Below, piece after piece: positions 11,171 to 22,428 of a DNA stretch of 64,000 bases (positions within the stretch are counted from its first letter, which is position 1; each line of letters opens with the position of its first letter). The notes beneath the pieces are model-generated. The model made no database searches. It was not told where the DNA came from and saw nothing but the letters and a program-made list of their open reading frames with translations. A program made the translations under genes and the position numbers. Source of the stretch: Diabrotica undecimpunctata (lineage: Eukaryota; Arthropoda; Insecta; Coleoptera; Chrysomelidae); assembly GCF_040954645.1 (NCBI RefSeq), contig NC_092805.1, positions 16,270,741 to 16,334,740 of the forward strand, read 5' to 3'.

Positions 11171-11538
11171 TTATAATAAACCGAACACTTACGATTCTTT
11201 TAAAAATTTTGGAATGATTGAAGATAATTTCCAATTTTATCTAAAGATCAATTTTTCAACAGGAGTAGCATTTTTTTACTTTTAGTACATCTGGGAAAAT
11301 CCATTCAGTAAAACAATTATTATAAAGTAAAACTAATTTGTTAATAATGATATCGGTAGTTTCAAAAATTTTTTTGTATAAGAAATAAAAATGCGTAAAG
11401 TGTGAATTTTCCAAACATTCCTGATTTCAGTATCACTAACAGCTAATAAAAATAAAGAGTGGCAACTCTAAATTTAAAAATGATTTTTCTGTTTGTAAAA
11501 TTCTTCTTTATTAACCATAATAATAATAAACTTAGTAC
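11171..11538. other. esterase gene B intron
   Basis: AT-rich, no recognised feature; downstream flank of the GTACTAAG donor at 11533-11538. Confidence 0.5.
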
Positions 11539-11682
11539 CTGAAATCTGTTCTTTCCAATAGGTGGGGCGGCGTAGGGAATTTCCTGAAAAGCATAGTATT
11601 GTTTGCCATTTTCACTGCTGAGAATGTGACCTCGAATTTTTCCATCTGGTAGTTGGACGATAAAGTCAATATTTTCCTGCAT
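11539..11682 (-). CDS. carboxylesterase gene B, first recognisable exon
   Basis: N-terminal exon of the same esterase: 48 codons, IVQLPDGKIRG, then an AFQEIPYAAPPIG motif, ending RFQ at a GTACTAAG donor in phase 0. An ATG at 11680-11682 could be the start of a cytosolic enzyme, since the protein begins at the first beta-strand and shows no signal peptide. Alternatively the TTTATGCAG just upstream is an acceptor (exon from about 11677) and an unseen upstream exon carries a signal peptide, as in many secreted insect esterases. I could not find such an exon up to 15 kb. Downstream, exons follow at 7787-7927, 2477-2633 and 2221-2406, so the visible half of the gene spans over 9 kb for about 209 codons. 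Gene A's 3' end lies 40 kb upstream in the same orientation, suggesting a tandem esterase cluster. Confidence 0.9.
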
Positions 11683-12121
11683 AAATATCGATATTATGTA
11701 AATATATGATACCTACATTGCAATTATCTATAAATATTTTAACGATTTAACAACTTACACTATAAATGAGATAAAAAAAATTATAAAATTACCTTTTTAA
11801 AATTAGCAAATCATATTCCAGCGTAAAGTAAATACAATTATATTAAAAAAGTTCTATTTTAAAAGCGTGAATCATGTATTCGTAAAGCATGAAATATAGG
11901 ACGAACATTATTAGATTATTAATAATTGTATTCAAGGTTTCAATTTACATATTAAATACCCAAAATAAGTAAAAAAACATTATACAAATATATTCATTAA
12001 TCTAATAAACCTACACAAGTAGGGCGGCCTTCTCTAATAAATGCCTTACGCCGCGTATACCGTCGCATCTGCATGCTTGTACAGCAGTTGCTCACTGCGT
12101 TCAGCGTACAGAATAAGAGAC

Positions 12122-13420
12122 CGCATACATTACTTAAGTATTATATAAAGCATAGAGACACCTGTTTAAAATACTCACCAAAGTCATAACTACTCGACTA
12201 ACAAGGAAATTAGACGAATACCAACCATATAAACAGGCAGGTTTTAGAAAAGGCTATTCAACTTCCGATCACCTGTTAACCACAAAAATATTAATAGAAA
12301 AATGTAACGAATACAAGTTTCCAGTTTTCCTAGCATTTGTAGACTACGAAAAAGCTTTCGATACCACAGCCGAACACACGGCCGTAATAAACGCAATTCA
12401 AAATTGTAGAATAGACAGCAGATATATTAACTTAATAAAAGAAACTATGAACCAAGCTACAGCTACATACTACCTAAAAGAAAATGAACACACGAACCCT
12501 GTACCATTAAACAGGGGAGTCAAACAGGGAGATACTTTATCACCCAAACTGTTCGCCTTAGTTTTGGAGGACGTTTTTAAAAACCTAAATTGGAAATATA
12601 AGGGAATAAACATCAATGGCCGCTACCTCAGTAATCTACGATTTGCAGATGACATAATCCTGATAGCTACTGACCTACAAGAAATGCAAACCATGCTTTT
12701 AGAACTACATACCGAATCTTCTAAAATAGGACTGAAAATGAATTTAAACAAAACAAAGGTCATGCACTCCGAAGACACCGTGACAATAATAAACGATAAA
12801 GTTATAGAAAAAGTTGAAGAATATATATACTTAGGACAAAAAATAATACTAAATAGGGAAATTCAAACTGAAGAAATAAAAAGAAGAAGAAAGTTAGCTT
12901 GGGCAGCATTCGGTAAACTGAACTATATACTCAGAAATCAACAAATTCAATTACATCTTAGATCTAAAGTTTTTGATGCATGCATTATTCCGATATTAAC
13001 TTATGCGGCACAAACATGGACAATCACAAAAAAGAATATGAATATACTTAGAGTCACTCAACACGCGATGGAAAGAGCAATGCTAGGTATATCACTAAAG
13101 GACAAGAAAACAAACACATGGATAACACAGAAAACCAAAGTCACCGATGTGGTGCAAAAATCATTAAAGTTAAAATGGGAATACGCTGGACATGTAGCTA
13201 GGAGCGATCTAAACAAATGGCACAGATCAATAATTTTAACCTGGAGACCATACCAACACAAAAGACCCAGAGGCAGACCTCCTATGAGATGGACAGATGA
13301 TCTGAAAAGGACTGCCGGGAAAAATTGCTACAAGTAGCGTACAATAAAAAACAATGGAAAGGAAGACTTGAAGAAGCTTATGTTCAGATGTGGACGTGAA
13401 TGGCTAGACGAAGAAGAAGA
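12122..13420 (+). mobile_element. 5'-truncated RTE-like LINE with 12-bp target duplication
   Basis: Flanked by AGAATAAGAGAC at 12110-12121 and 13421-13432, ending in an AAG-rich tail. Frame 0 is open from 12156 to 13337 and encodes most of a reverse transcriptase: LTRKLDEYQPYKQAGFRKG, FVDYEKAFDTT (first catalytic Asp, about 12345), NRGVKQGDTLSP, LRFADDIIL (FADD box, about 12640), IGLKMNLNKTKVM, then the C-terminal TYAAQTWTIT, ERAMLGI and RPPMRWTDDLKR. One base lost near 13325 shifts the last 20 codons (QWKGRLEEAYVQMWT). This is the best preserved RTE-like copy in the window and, by its clean duplication, a fairly recent one. Confidence 0.9.
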
Positions 13421-13644
13421 AGAATAAGAGACGCGACGTATGACGTAACGCTGTACGCGGCGTACGACGTTTCTTAGAGACCCCCCTCCCGAATAAGAAA
13501 AATCATTGATAAAACATGGCATCAATTATTGTTAAGTAACTCTCAAAGTGTGGATATGCATTTTTTATTTCCTCCGCGTGTTAAAGTTTAATTCGTTGGA
13601 TTTAAAGCAATTACCGCATAATTTAAAACTAATTTTATTCGGCT

Positions 13645-14289
13645 CGTCTTCTTCTTTTTCTTAAAGTTCCATCTCCTATCGGAGGTTGGATATCATAACG
13701 GCTATGGTCACTTTGTTGGCTGCTGCTCTGAAAAGTTGTAGTGAACTACAGTTAAACTATTCTCTAAGGTTCTTCAGCCAGGAGATGCGTCTTCTTCCTA
13801 TGCTTCTTCTTCCTTGGATCCTTCCTTGCATAATAATTCTTAGCAGCTCATATTTTTCTCCTTTGGTTATGTGACCCAAATACTCTAGTTTTCTTCTTTT
13901 TATACTGTTCATAATTTCTAACTCCTTATTTAGACGTCGTAGTACCTCAGCATTGGTAATCCTTTGAACCTACTGAATTTTTAATATTTTTCTGTAACAC
14001 CACATTTTAAACGCTTCTATTTTTCTTATGTGTTGTTTCTTCAATGTACAAGCTTCCATTCCGTATAGTAAGATAGAAAATATGTAACATCTTAGAGCCC
14101 TCAATCTGAGATGCAACTGAAGGTCTCTGTTGGTAAGCATTGTCTTCATTTTCACAAATGCTTGCCTTGCAGTTTCAATTCGGACTTTGATTTCTCTGCT
14201 TTGGTCATTTTTGTCATCAACCCATGTTCCCAGATATTTGTATGTCTCTACTTTTTCTATTTGGGTTTGCTCCATCATTAATCTTTCAT
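13645..14289 (-). mobile_element. 5'-truncated LINE tail with 11-bp target duplication
   Basis: TTTATTCGGCT occurs at 13634-13644 and 14290-14300. The insert is a minus-strand LINE 3' end. The frame 14278-13970 encodes YKYLGTWVDD, RIETARQAFVKMK, LRLRALRCYIFSILLYGMEACTL and IEAFKMWCYRKILKIQ. Its 3' untranslated end (13645-13700) carries a CTT-rich run and a phrase around TCGGAGGTTGG shared with the related copies at 31351-31759 and 45899-47551. Confidence 0.87.
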
Positions 14290-14300
14290 TTATTCGGCTA

Positions 14301-15242
14301 GTTTGTTAAAATTGTAGTGTTTAATAAAAACAAACTCGCATACCGCTTAAAAATTTGTTACTATCCCCTATGGGGGATGGCATAGACTCGAGTAGAATAT
14401 TTATTTAATTACATAACAGATACAATTATATAACAAGTAAAAAAATACATAGTCTATAAAAAAGAAATATAAGATTGCTCTGATGACGAACAAAAAGATT
14501 CTTCTGATGTAGAAGATTCTAATAACGAAATATTTCAGGAAGATGAAATTATAAAAGACGAAGGTTCTTTCAGTTTTGATTAAGACTATTTTCCTTTATG
14601 CAATGAAAAAGACGATAGTGAATTAGAAGAGGAAACAGTAGACCAATATTCGAATTGAAACCGCGATAACCCAACTCTTGTTGAGGTCTATTGAATATAT
14701 GACTAATAAAAATTCAAAAAATACGACTTGTATTTATAAATTAAAGATTCTGATTGTTTATATTTAAAAGATATATTTTATAAAAGTATTTTTATTAATT
14801 ATTTATTTTTCGCTCATTTATTAGTTTAATTTGATATAATAATTGTAATCTTATTTTTTCTAATTTGAATTTGTAACATTTCATGTCGGATTACAAAGCT
14901 CATTTTACGCTTGTCAAAACAATTCCTAATATTTGAAAATAATGTGGTGAACTTTGACTTTTTCGATTAATTTTTGAGTTCATATGGAGACATGTATGCA
15001 GTGTTTTTCTCCCGTAATTATTTAATAGCATAATTTGTAAGCAATAATAATTTTTAAACTTAAAAAATCAATAACGTATTTTTCTAATTTTGGTAGATAA
15101 AATGTTTAATGTCTTCCGTTAAGATTATGCATAAATTCTGCACTGCTGAGTAAAATATTGTACGCCGTAGGAAAAAATGTTATAAATAAAAAATGTACCT
15201 GAGGTAATTTTTAACAAAAATGTTTATTAGTTTTTCTTTATG
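14301..15242. other. AT-rich segment with one acidic coding relic
   Basis: Within 14475-14657 (plus strand) a frame reads DCSDDEQKDSSDVED, then an in-frame TAA and DYFPLCNEKDDSELEEE. Such acidic stretches occur at the N-terminus of piggyBac transposases, so this may be a fifth relic of that family, but nothing else supports it. The rest shows no feature. Confidence 0.4.
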
Positions 15243-15586
15243 TATAGTTTATTTTTATGAACGAGAGAGTAATTAGCATAATTTTAACTGGTAACTCCGA
15301 CCACTCCATGGGCGTGCTCAAGATTAATTGAAAAATTACTTTGAATAATTGTAAAAAATAAATGAATTATTTCAGTGTTATAAAGTGTTATGTGTATGTA
15401 AACAAAAGTGACCTCTTTTATCACACACTATATTAGAACTGACTGGCCTACATTAAAAAGGGTTTTAAAAAATTCATATTTTTTTTAATTTTTAGAAATT
15501 ACAAAAGAGAAAAAGAGTTTTTAAAACCGTCTAAGGTATGTTAAATAGATGAATAAAAATATTAATATAAAACTTACAGCTACTTG

Positions 15587-16918
15587 TTACAAATCGAAAT
15601 CAGATTCAGAAGATGAACTTTCAGAACCAAGATTTATAATAACTGGCTCGATCATTTTATCAGTAATATTGTCCAGCTTCCACATTTTTTCCTCTTCTTT
15701 AATAGTGTGATTTACTGCCTTTTCCCAGTTTTCAGGTTTTACATTATTTACGGCTTCCAAAAACAACTGTTTAACATCATGAATTTTAAAAGTGGTATTT
15801 TTTCTTGAAACTTCACTCTTTATCTGTGCCCATACCAGTTCAATCGGGTTTAATTCACAATGATATGGTGGGGATCTAAGTACTGTCATTCCACGATTTT
15901 TGGCAATTTCATCAATTTCGTATTTTTTAAATTTTTCTTATAGATCCGGGATGGTACGTAATATTTTTTGAACTCAGCCAATTCTGCAAGTCTTTTTTTA
16001 ACCACTTGGTTGTGGGCAGTCCTTCTATAAGTCTGGAGTGATAACTTGCATTATCCATTACTATTACACAGTTCTTAGGAAGAAGATCTATCATTTGTTC
16101 GAACCATTCTTGAAAGACATCAGCGTTCATGTCTTCATGGTAGTCACCGGTACGAGTTGATTCAAAAGTTAATAAACCACCTTCAACAAAACCGTCTGAA
16201 CTGCCAATGTGTACTATATCAGCCTGCGTCCCTTTCCTGATGGTGGGTTTAAACCAGTAGATAAGTTATTTACAAAAGCGTGCCTTTGACTTGTAACAGT
16301 TTCATACTGCCAAAATTTATTTGGTGTATGACCCTCGTTGATCCATGTTTCATCAAGATAAAATATTTTTCTTTTTTGGTTTCTCATTTCCTTTATGGTT
16401 CTTAGAAAATGTCTTCTCCATATGACAATATCGCTTCTTTCTAATAAAATAGACTTTCTGGGATTCTTTTTCCAGCGGAAGCCTATTTCTTTTAAAAGTT
16501 TCCATAACGTACTTCGACTCATTTCTGGGTAATCCTTATCATCTCGAACTGAGACAAGAACTTTATCCAATGTTAGAAATTCTTGTCTAAAGAAGAATTC
16601 ATGCACTTTTCGTCGAAGTCCTTCTTTAAAATGATATTCTATTTGAAATTTTGGTTTCCCTGGAGCATTACGTGGCATTTGAAAACTACCACATTTCTCT
16701 TCTTTAATAACTCTGTAAATCGTAGATTTCCCAACACCAAGTGTACTGCTAACTAACTCAACGGTCTCATCAACACTTTCACATAAACGTTTGTCTGTAA
16801 ATGATTTAAAACAATTAAATATTAATGTTTTTTCATTATCTGTTAGATAAGCAATTTTTCGGCGTTTACACGGCACTTCCAAATTTTCCATAACACTAGT
16901 ATACACAATAAACTGCAC
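15587..16918 (-). pseudogene. DD82E transposase, copy 1 (two lesions)
   Basis: Minus-strand transposase: N-terminal helix-turn-helix region with GVGKSTIYRVIKEEKCGS, then PRNAPGKP, FYLDETWIN (first Asp), VIVMDNASYH (second Asp) and CELNPIELVWAQIK (Glu). Compared with copy 2 it has one base missing near 16222 (after GKGRRLI), shifting frame, and a deletion of roughly 30 bases near 15936 between short AGAAA repeats, removing the segment after GSIRK. At the site where copy 2 has a stop (near 16171) this copy has a normal Glu codon. The long spacing between second Asp and Glu is counted in copy 2. Confidence 0.88.
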
Positions 16919-17129
16919 CTTGCAACTGAAGTACCTACTTTTAGTGAACTGTTAAGAATTTTGAATACGCCACTTGGACCTTCCTATATACAAAATGGAA
17001 AAACCCACTATCACATTTTCTGTGGAATAAGTTTAGAAGGTAATTATCTAGTCAATTACTGTCGTAGATTCCTGGAATTAAAGAATTAAATGTTTGATTG
17101 TTGAAACCCTTACTTCGTGGAATGCACTC

Positions 17130-17275
17130 ATTTCAGATAAAATAAAACGTTTTATTTTATCTAAAGAATTAAACTTTATTTTGTAAATAGGCAAAGAATT
17201 AAACTTTATTTTGCAAATAGATAAAATAAAACGTTTTATTTTATCTAAAGAATTAAACTTTATTTTGCAAATAGG
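17130..17275. repeat. tandem AT-rich units inside DD82E copy 1
   Basis: AAAGAATTAAACTTTATTTT occurs three times in succession, and the palindromic AAAATAAAACGTTTTATTTT twice. Copy 2 at about 27540-27600 has a single set, so the unit expanded after the copies separated. Confidence 0.75.
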
Positions 17276-17605
17276 TAGGTACTTATTAAACTTTTATTGG
17301 TTATATATAACCAATAAAATAAACATCTTACATTTCTTGCAAATTCATTAGTACCTGTTAACCTCCATCACTCCGACACTGGCAACCTTATTTAGGGATT
17401 AGTAACCCTCACAACTATTGTATTCTATTCTGCTCCAACCTTTATACCTGGTGGTCATACTCAATTTAAAATTGTTTTCCTATATACTTCTGTAAACTTG
17501 TTGACAAATATCTGTTTTTCATTGAGTCACCCGTATCAACAGTTTAGGGATTTGCATACATAATTTATTGTTTTATTACTCTCTCATACATAAAAATACA
17601 CTATA

Positions 17606-17983
17606 GAATATACCGATCTCTCAGAAACAATGGTCGCTTCAAGCGTTGTTGTGGGGGTTTTAGGAGGAAGCCAGAGTAGGAGTGGTAAACTTTTTTGCAT
17701 TTTTTGGGGTCACAAAATTGACAATCTCAGCAAATTTCAGCTTGTTCATCTTGTTTTTAGATATCAAATCTTTGACGACTGGATTTTACGTGAAATATGA
17801 AACGTGATATATGAAAACATAAATATACAGGCTGATAAATAAAATTTTAATTAACGTAAAGCATTTTGTATTAGGTTTCAAATTGCGACCTTTTCCCAAC
17901 CAGTTTAGGTGAAAAGAAATGATTTTTTCGTGAAGTAAGCCAGGGAAATAAGCAAAAAAAGTACCTTGTTTGTGACACTGAAC
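17606..17983. other. spacer between DD82E copy 1 and a hAT
   Basis: No recognised feature; ends in the hAT target site CACTGAAC (17976-17983). Confidence 0.5.
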
Positions 17984-19960
17984 TAGGGATGGGAAAAACC
18001 TACCGGTTTTAACCGGAAACCGGTTTTTTTACATCGCAATAACCGGTTTTATCGGTTGTTTTTTTGTCCCGGTTATAACCGGTTTTTTATTTTTAAAGTA
18101 AAAACCGGTTATTAGGTTTTTACGGTGATTAGGATTAGGTAAGGTATTATTTTGGATCCCAATCATAATTATTATTCTCAAGTAATTATTCCAAACAAAA
18201 CCATAATTCAAATTTTATTTTATTTTATTAATACAGAAGCAAACTGAAAGTGCAAACTCACATCAACCAGAAACAATTTGTTTATAATATTTCGTTGAAA
18301 AGCTATTTGTAATCATAATATTTATATAAGAAGTGATCTGGTATATTATCTATTTTTCACACTTGATTCTTGACATTGAAAGTGGGTGAATGGGTTTTTC
18401 TGATTACCAAAAGTAATGTTCTGACTATGAATATCGAATTAGGTACCGATTACGAATACGAATCTCCAAGGATTTCCCTACGTTTTCAAAACGATACACC
18501 CATACAGGAATTATTAAATGAGTTAAAATGTACCTATTATACAAATATACAAACGTGTTAAAAGTAATACATGATAATTTTTTTTTTGATGTTAGTAAAA
18601 ATAAAAGATGAATTGCATTATCTAATTTATTTTTAAGTAAAATATTTATGTTGATATTATTTTTTTTTAAATCCCATTTGAAAGAATCTGGGAAATTTTT
18701 TATAAGTTGAAATGGTTGGGGTAACAGGAAACAGGTAAACAGGAGAGAATCTCTCTCCTGTTGCCGATTAGAATGTAGCTTCGACTATTTTTAAATAATT
18801 TTAAACTGTTTGTCCTTGTTTAGTGTAGTGTTATGTACAATTTTATGTTTAATTTTATGTTTATGACATTCTGCGATTGTTGGATAGCCCAAATTTGACG
18901 AAATGCCCCTGAAGATGCTCTAGGAGGCGAAAGTACTTGGGCAAGATTTAATTAATAAAACTGTGCTCGATATCTGCCTTTCATTTTATCAAAGTTCATT
19001 TATTTCAGCATTCAACCTTATATCAATTTACATCCAATTTAGGCTCGGAAGTTAGGACGTACCTTACCGAAATCGGAAAACTTTCTCCTTCCTGCTCCTT
19101 CCAGAATGAAGAAGCCAAAGTGAGTTTAAAATCAAACCCTCTTTGGTCTTCACACGATCTGGGGTTGGTAAACAGTGATTCCAGTTCAAGTTCTCATTAC
19201 ACACGGATTCAAAGTTCTTTTCCAAATGAATTGACTCTATATCTACAGCAGCCTTTGCTGCCGAGATTAAGTGATCCGTTTTCATTCTGGGAGCAGAACA
19301 GAACCTATATGCCAGGCTTGGCTTTTATAGCTAAAAACTACATGTCGTTGGTCGGAAGTTCGGTGGCATCAGAGAGACTGGTGTCATCATTGAATGATAT
19401 TGTGTCGATCAACATATATATGAACGAGTTTTTCTCAATAGGATTCATAAAAAATACTGGCCAACACAATGCTAAATCCATTTCATATAATATGACCTAT
19501 TTGTAACCTTCTAACCTATACTTTTTTACTTAAAATATTACTTCTTTCTACTTATATTATACTTTTATTGTATATTATTGCAATATGTATATACTTATTA
19601 ATCTTACGCTATATTATATTTAATAATAATCAATAAATATATAATAATAATAAAATAATAAATAAATATAATAATTAATAGAATAAAATGGTTTTATTAA
19701 AAATGTGTTTATTTATATTGATATTGATGTTCTTCCGATAGTACCTTCTAATTTTGATCATATTGATATCGAGTCGAATAAAGTATCGCAAACTAAAGTG
19801 CATTGTAAATGTAACTTTGTAACCTATTGGATTAAAAAAACCGAAAACCGGTTTTTGGAAAAACCGGTTTTTTTGGCCGGTTATCACCGCCAGGTTAAAC
19901 CGTAAGCAAAAAAACCGGTATAACCGAAAACCGGTGTTTTGTCAAAAACCGCCATCCCTA
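17984..19960 (+). mobile_element. hAT transposon, internally deleted
   Basis: Ends TAGGGATGG and CCATCCCTA with 8-bp flanks CACTGAAC (17976-17983) and CACCGAAC (19961-19968), one mismatch. Both ends are packed with the subterminal phrase AACCGGTTTT or its complement (about 18003-18120 and 19840-19935), as expected of binding sites for a BED-finger transposase. Only the C-terminal dimerisation domain remains (19120-19506): LTLYLQQPLLPR, DPFSFWEQN and an LVGSSVASERLVSSL block matching the (T/S)SVxSER signature. About 18880-18960 holds a segment (CCTGAAGATG, then AGGAGGCGAAAG) that looks like a retroelement 3' untranslated end. Confidence 0.82.
19120..19506 (+). pseudogene. hAT transposase C-terminal dimerisation domain
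   Basis: A 128-codon frame covering only the hAT dimerisation domain: YLQQPLLPRL, FWEQNRTYMPGLAFIAKNY and SSVASERLVSSLNDIVS. Full hAT transposases are about 500-700 residues; the BED finger and the catalytic core are missing. It lies inside 17984-19960. Confidence 0.8.
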
Positions 19961-20159
19961 CACCGAACCGGACAAGCCAACGACAGTTGTTTTGAGTAAC
20001 ATGGACCTCTGTAACAAAAACTTGCATTGAAAATGTGCATTCATAGACGCATAGAAGAGTCCAAAAATGTAAAAATATACAGGTTAAAAAGTATGTTCGC
20101 GAATACAAAATCGGCAGTTTGGTCAACGGAAGGTCTATCTGAATGTAATGTAGGAGTGG

Positions 20160-21590
20160 ATCCTGAGTTTTAACCTTGCTTAAGCTTATGCTTCTTCAAG
20201 GAAGGGGTACTCCTCTTTTTTTTCCAAGTATAGTGGTGGGGAGAAACGTGTTGAGTGATGTTCGAGTGGAGAAGTAGTGGACTACTAAGGAGCAGGGGGT
20301 CAGAAGGTGGCGTGCCTGTGTAGGCGATGTTTCTGAAGCGCACAAGAGGAATTTGGGTGAACTTTGCCAAGCACATCAAGGAGGTACTTTCAGGGGATAC
20401 CAGCCATATAATTGAACGGCTCTTGATCAGCGTTTTTGGTGTGCAGAGTTAACTGCGATATTTGATGGGGGTTGATTCTAGAATTTCAAAATACTCATCA
20501 GGGAGTTCTTGTCCAGTGTTGTGTAGAAGTTTGGCTGGAGGGATCGGAAATTTTCTTTGAGGAAGCCTGGTGAGTATTTGCCCTCGGCGATTGCATGGAG
20601 TTTTTAATATTCGTTTGGCTCTGTTGTTTGAGCCGGCAATGGTTCTAAGGACATACCTCCTGCTGAGGGATAGGATTCTGTCCTTGATTGGTATTATGTT
20701 GGCCAGTATGTATATGTGCGCTGATGGGTAATGCCAGCTTACCCTCATACAGGATCTAAGGATTTTTCGTTCGGTAGCTATGATGGTGCTGATGTCATAT
20801 GGTTTGAGAGAGGCGTAGATGCATGCCCTGTATTCGATGATGGGTCTGATAAATGTCTTGTAGGTGTGCAATAGTGTTTTAGATGCCGTCCTGCCCTATT
20901 TGCCGGATAACACTGCCAAGAGATTAAACCTCTTTCTCACCCTATCAAGGGTATTTTGAATGTCAGTTTTCCAATTGAGAGTCCTAGTAAAATAAACTCT
21001 CAAGTAGGAAACCGAGTTTCTGAGAATAAGGTCCTCTCCTGGCAGGGTTATTCGGCCACAGACCTCGCGGCAATTTGAGGATTTAAAGAGAATTAATTGA
21101 GTTTTGGAGGGATTTATAGTCACTCTCCATTTATTGCACCACCTAATGACTCTGTCTAAGAAATTTTGGCCTCTTTCGAATACGGACAATTGTCCACGCT
21201 CTCTGTTTGGTCTCTGATCTATGCTCTGGGCGGGGGCTGTCACTGTTGTAAACTGTGTATAATACTGGTGCAAGTATTGAGCCCTGGGGTACTCCAGCTT
21301 GTGGAGTAAAGGGATTGGATAGATGGTCAGCTTCTTTGATCCTCATCGTCCGATTAGAGAGATAGGAATTAATTAGTTTAACGAAAGGAGTGGGCAGTCC
21401 AGAAAGGTGGAATTTTACAATCCCGCCTGTGTGCCCGACCTGATCGAATGCCTTCTGGACGTCTAGGAATATGCCTATGACGTGGTTCTTTTGTTAGGAG
21501 ATTGTAAAATGAAGGTTGTTGCTTCAACCAATGCGTTTTGTGTGGAATGTTCAGCCCTGAATCCGAATTGGTAATTTGGAATGGCAAGGA
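20160..21590 (-). mobile_element. Jockey-type LINE, 5'-truncated and frameshifted
   Basis: Minus-strand reverse transcriptase pieces in at least three frames: YQFGFRAEHSTQNALVEAT (about 21575-21520), DVQKAFDQVGH (about 21450), LVKLI-type helix and SYLSNRTM, AGVPQGSILAPVLY (about 21300), a deletion that removes the YADD box, WCNKWRVTINPSKTQLILF (about 21150), RVYFTRTLNWKTDI, and a C-terminal part to the stop at 20449 (FIRPIIEYRACIYAS). The segment 20160-20448 is probably its 3' untranslated region. The layout follows the Jockey clade. Confidence 0.8.
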
Positions 21591-21726
21591 ATGTAGAAGT
21601 GAGACAGGGATGTCTTTTAAGTCCATTACTGTTTGCGCTTTTCTTGAAAGACCTACATAAAGCATTGGGAGGCGGTTTGGAGATAAATGGTTTGATTATA
21701 AGACATTTATTATATGCAGAGGCTTG
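21588..21726 (+). mobile_element. small LINE reverse-transcriptase fragment
   Basis: Plus-strand codons give VEVRQGCLLSPLLFALFL, KALGGGLEINGL and LLYAEA before a stop, that is, motif 4 and a decayed YADD box of a LINE reverse transcriptase. It abuts the opposite-strand Jockey fragment. Confidence 0.65.
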
Positions 21727-21741
21727 AATTCAACATAAATT

Positions 21742-22280
21742 GGGCAAACACACCAATACCTACATAGAAGAATTGTTGCGCACAAACATAGTATACAGAT
21801 CAATACATTAAACACAACAGCCCTAGCCAAACATTCTCTAGAAAATAGGCGTTCTTTTGATTTTAAAAATGTACAGATGTTGGAAAAAGAACAAAATTAC
21901 TACAAAAGATACATATTGAGATGATTCACATAAAAAAAGATGCAAATTCCATCAATAACAAGACTGATATCAACGAACTTTCCAATATGTATCATAATTT
22001 AATAAATTGAGGTGTTTTTAAATGCACTATGGCAGATATTTATTATAAGAACCTGACCCACTCCTATTTTAAGATACCTGCCAGATGTCATCTGTCAATG
22101 TCAAATACCAATTTTTTAATTCTTATTAAACTCTTAAAATGTGTAAACATGAAATTTAATTATATAATGTAATGTTTATAAAATAAAGTTAATAAAGTGC
22201 TTATTGAACATGGAAATTTGACGAAACGTTTAAGCAATAATTAAATAGTTTTATTTACAACAGACCGATAAAAATAGGAA
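21742..22280 (+). mobile_element. Penelope-like element 3' end (GIY-YIG endonuclease tail)
   Basis: Encodes GQTHQYLHRRIVAHKHSI, NTTALAKHSLENRRSFDF, QMLEKEQNYYKRYI, then after a one-base shift EMIHIKKDANSIN and ELSNMYHNLI, ending near 22010. This is the C-terminal part of the GIY-YIG endonuclease of Penelope-like retroelements. The following 270 bases, with AATAAAGTTAATAAAG and GACGAAACGTTTAAG, fit the 3' untranslated end of such elements. Confidence 0.72.
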
Positions 22281-22288
22281 ATAAAAAG

Positions 22289-22428
<140 letters not shown>

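Larger units (their letters stand above)
15245..17603 (-). mobile_element. DD82E (Sailor-like) IS630-Tc1-mariner element, copy 1
   Basis: Inverted ends TAGTTTATTTTTATGAACGA (left) and, reversed, TAGTGTATTTTTATGTATGA (right), each continuing into GAGAGTAAT, with TA at 15243-15244 and 17604-17605. Length 2359. It is almost the same sequence as 27209-29524 in opposite orientation. It differs by extra copies of an AT-rich unit at about 17130-17275. It contains the broken transposase at 15587-16918. Confidence 0.9.
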
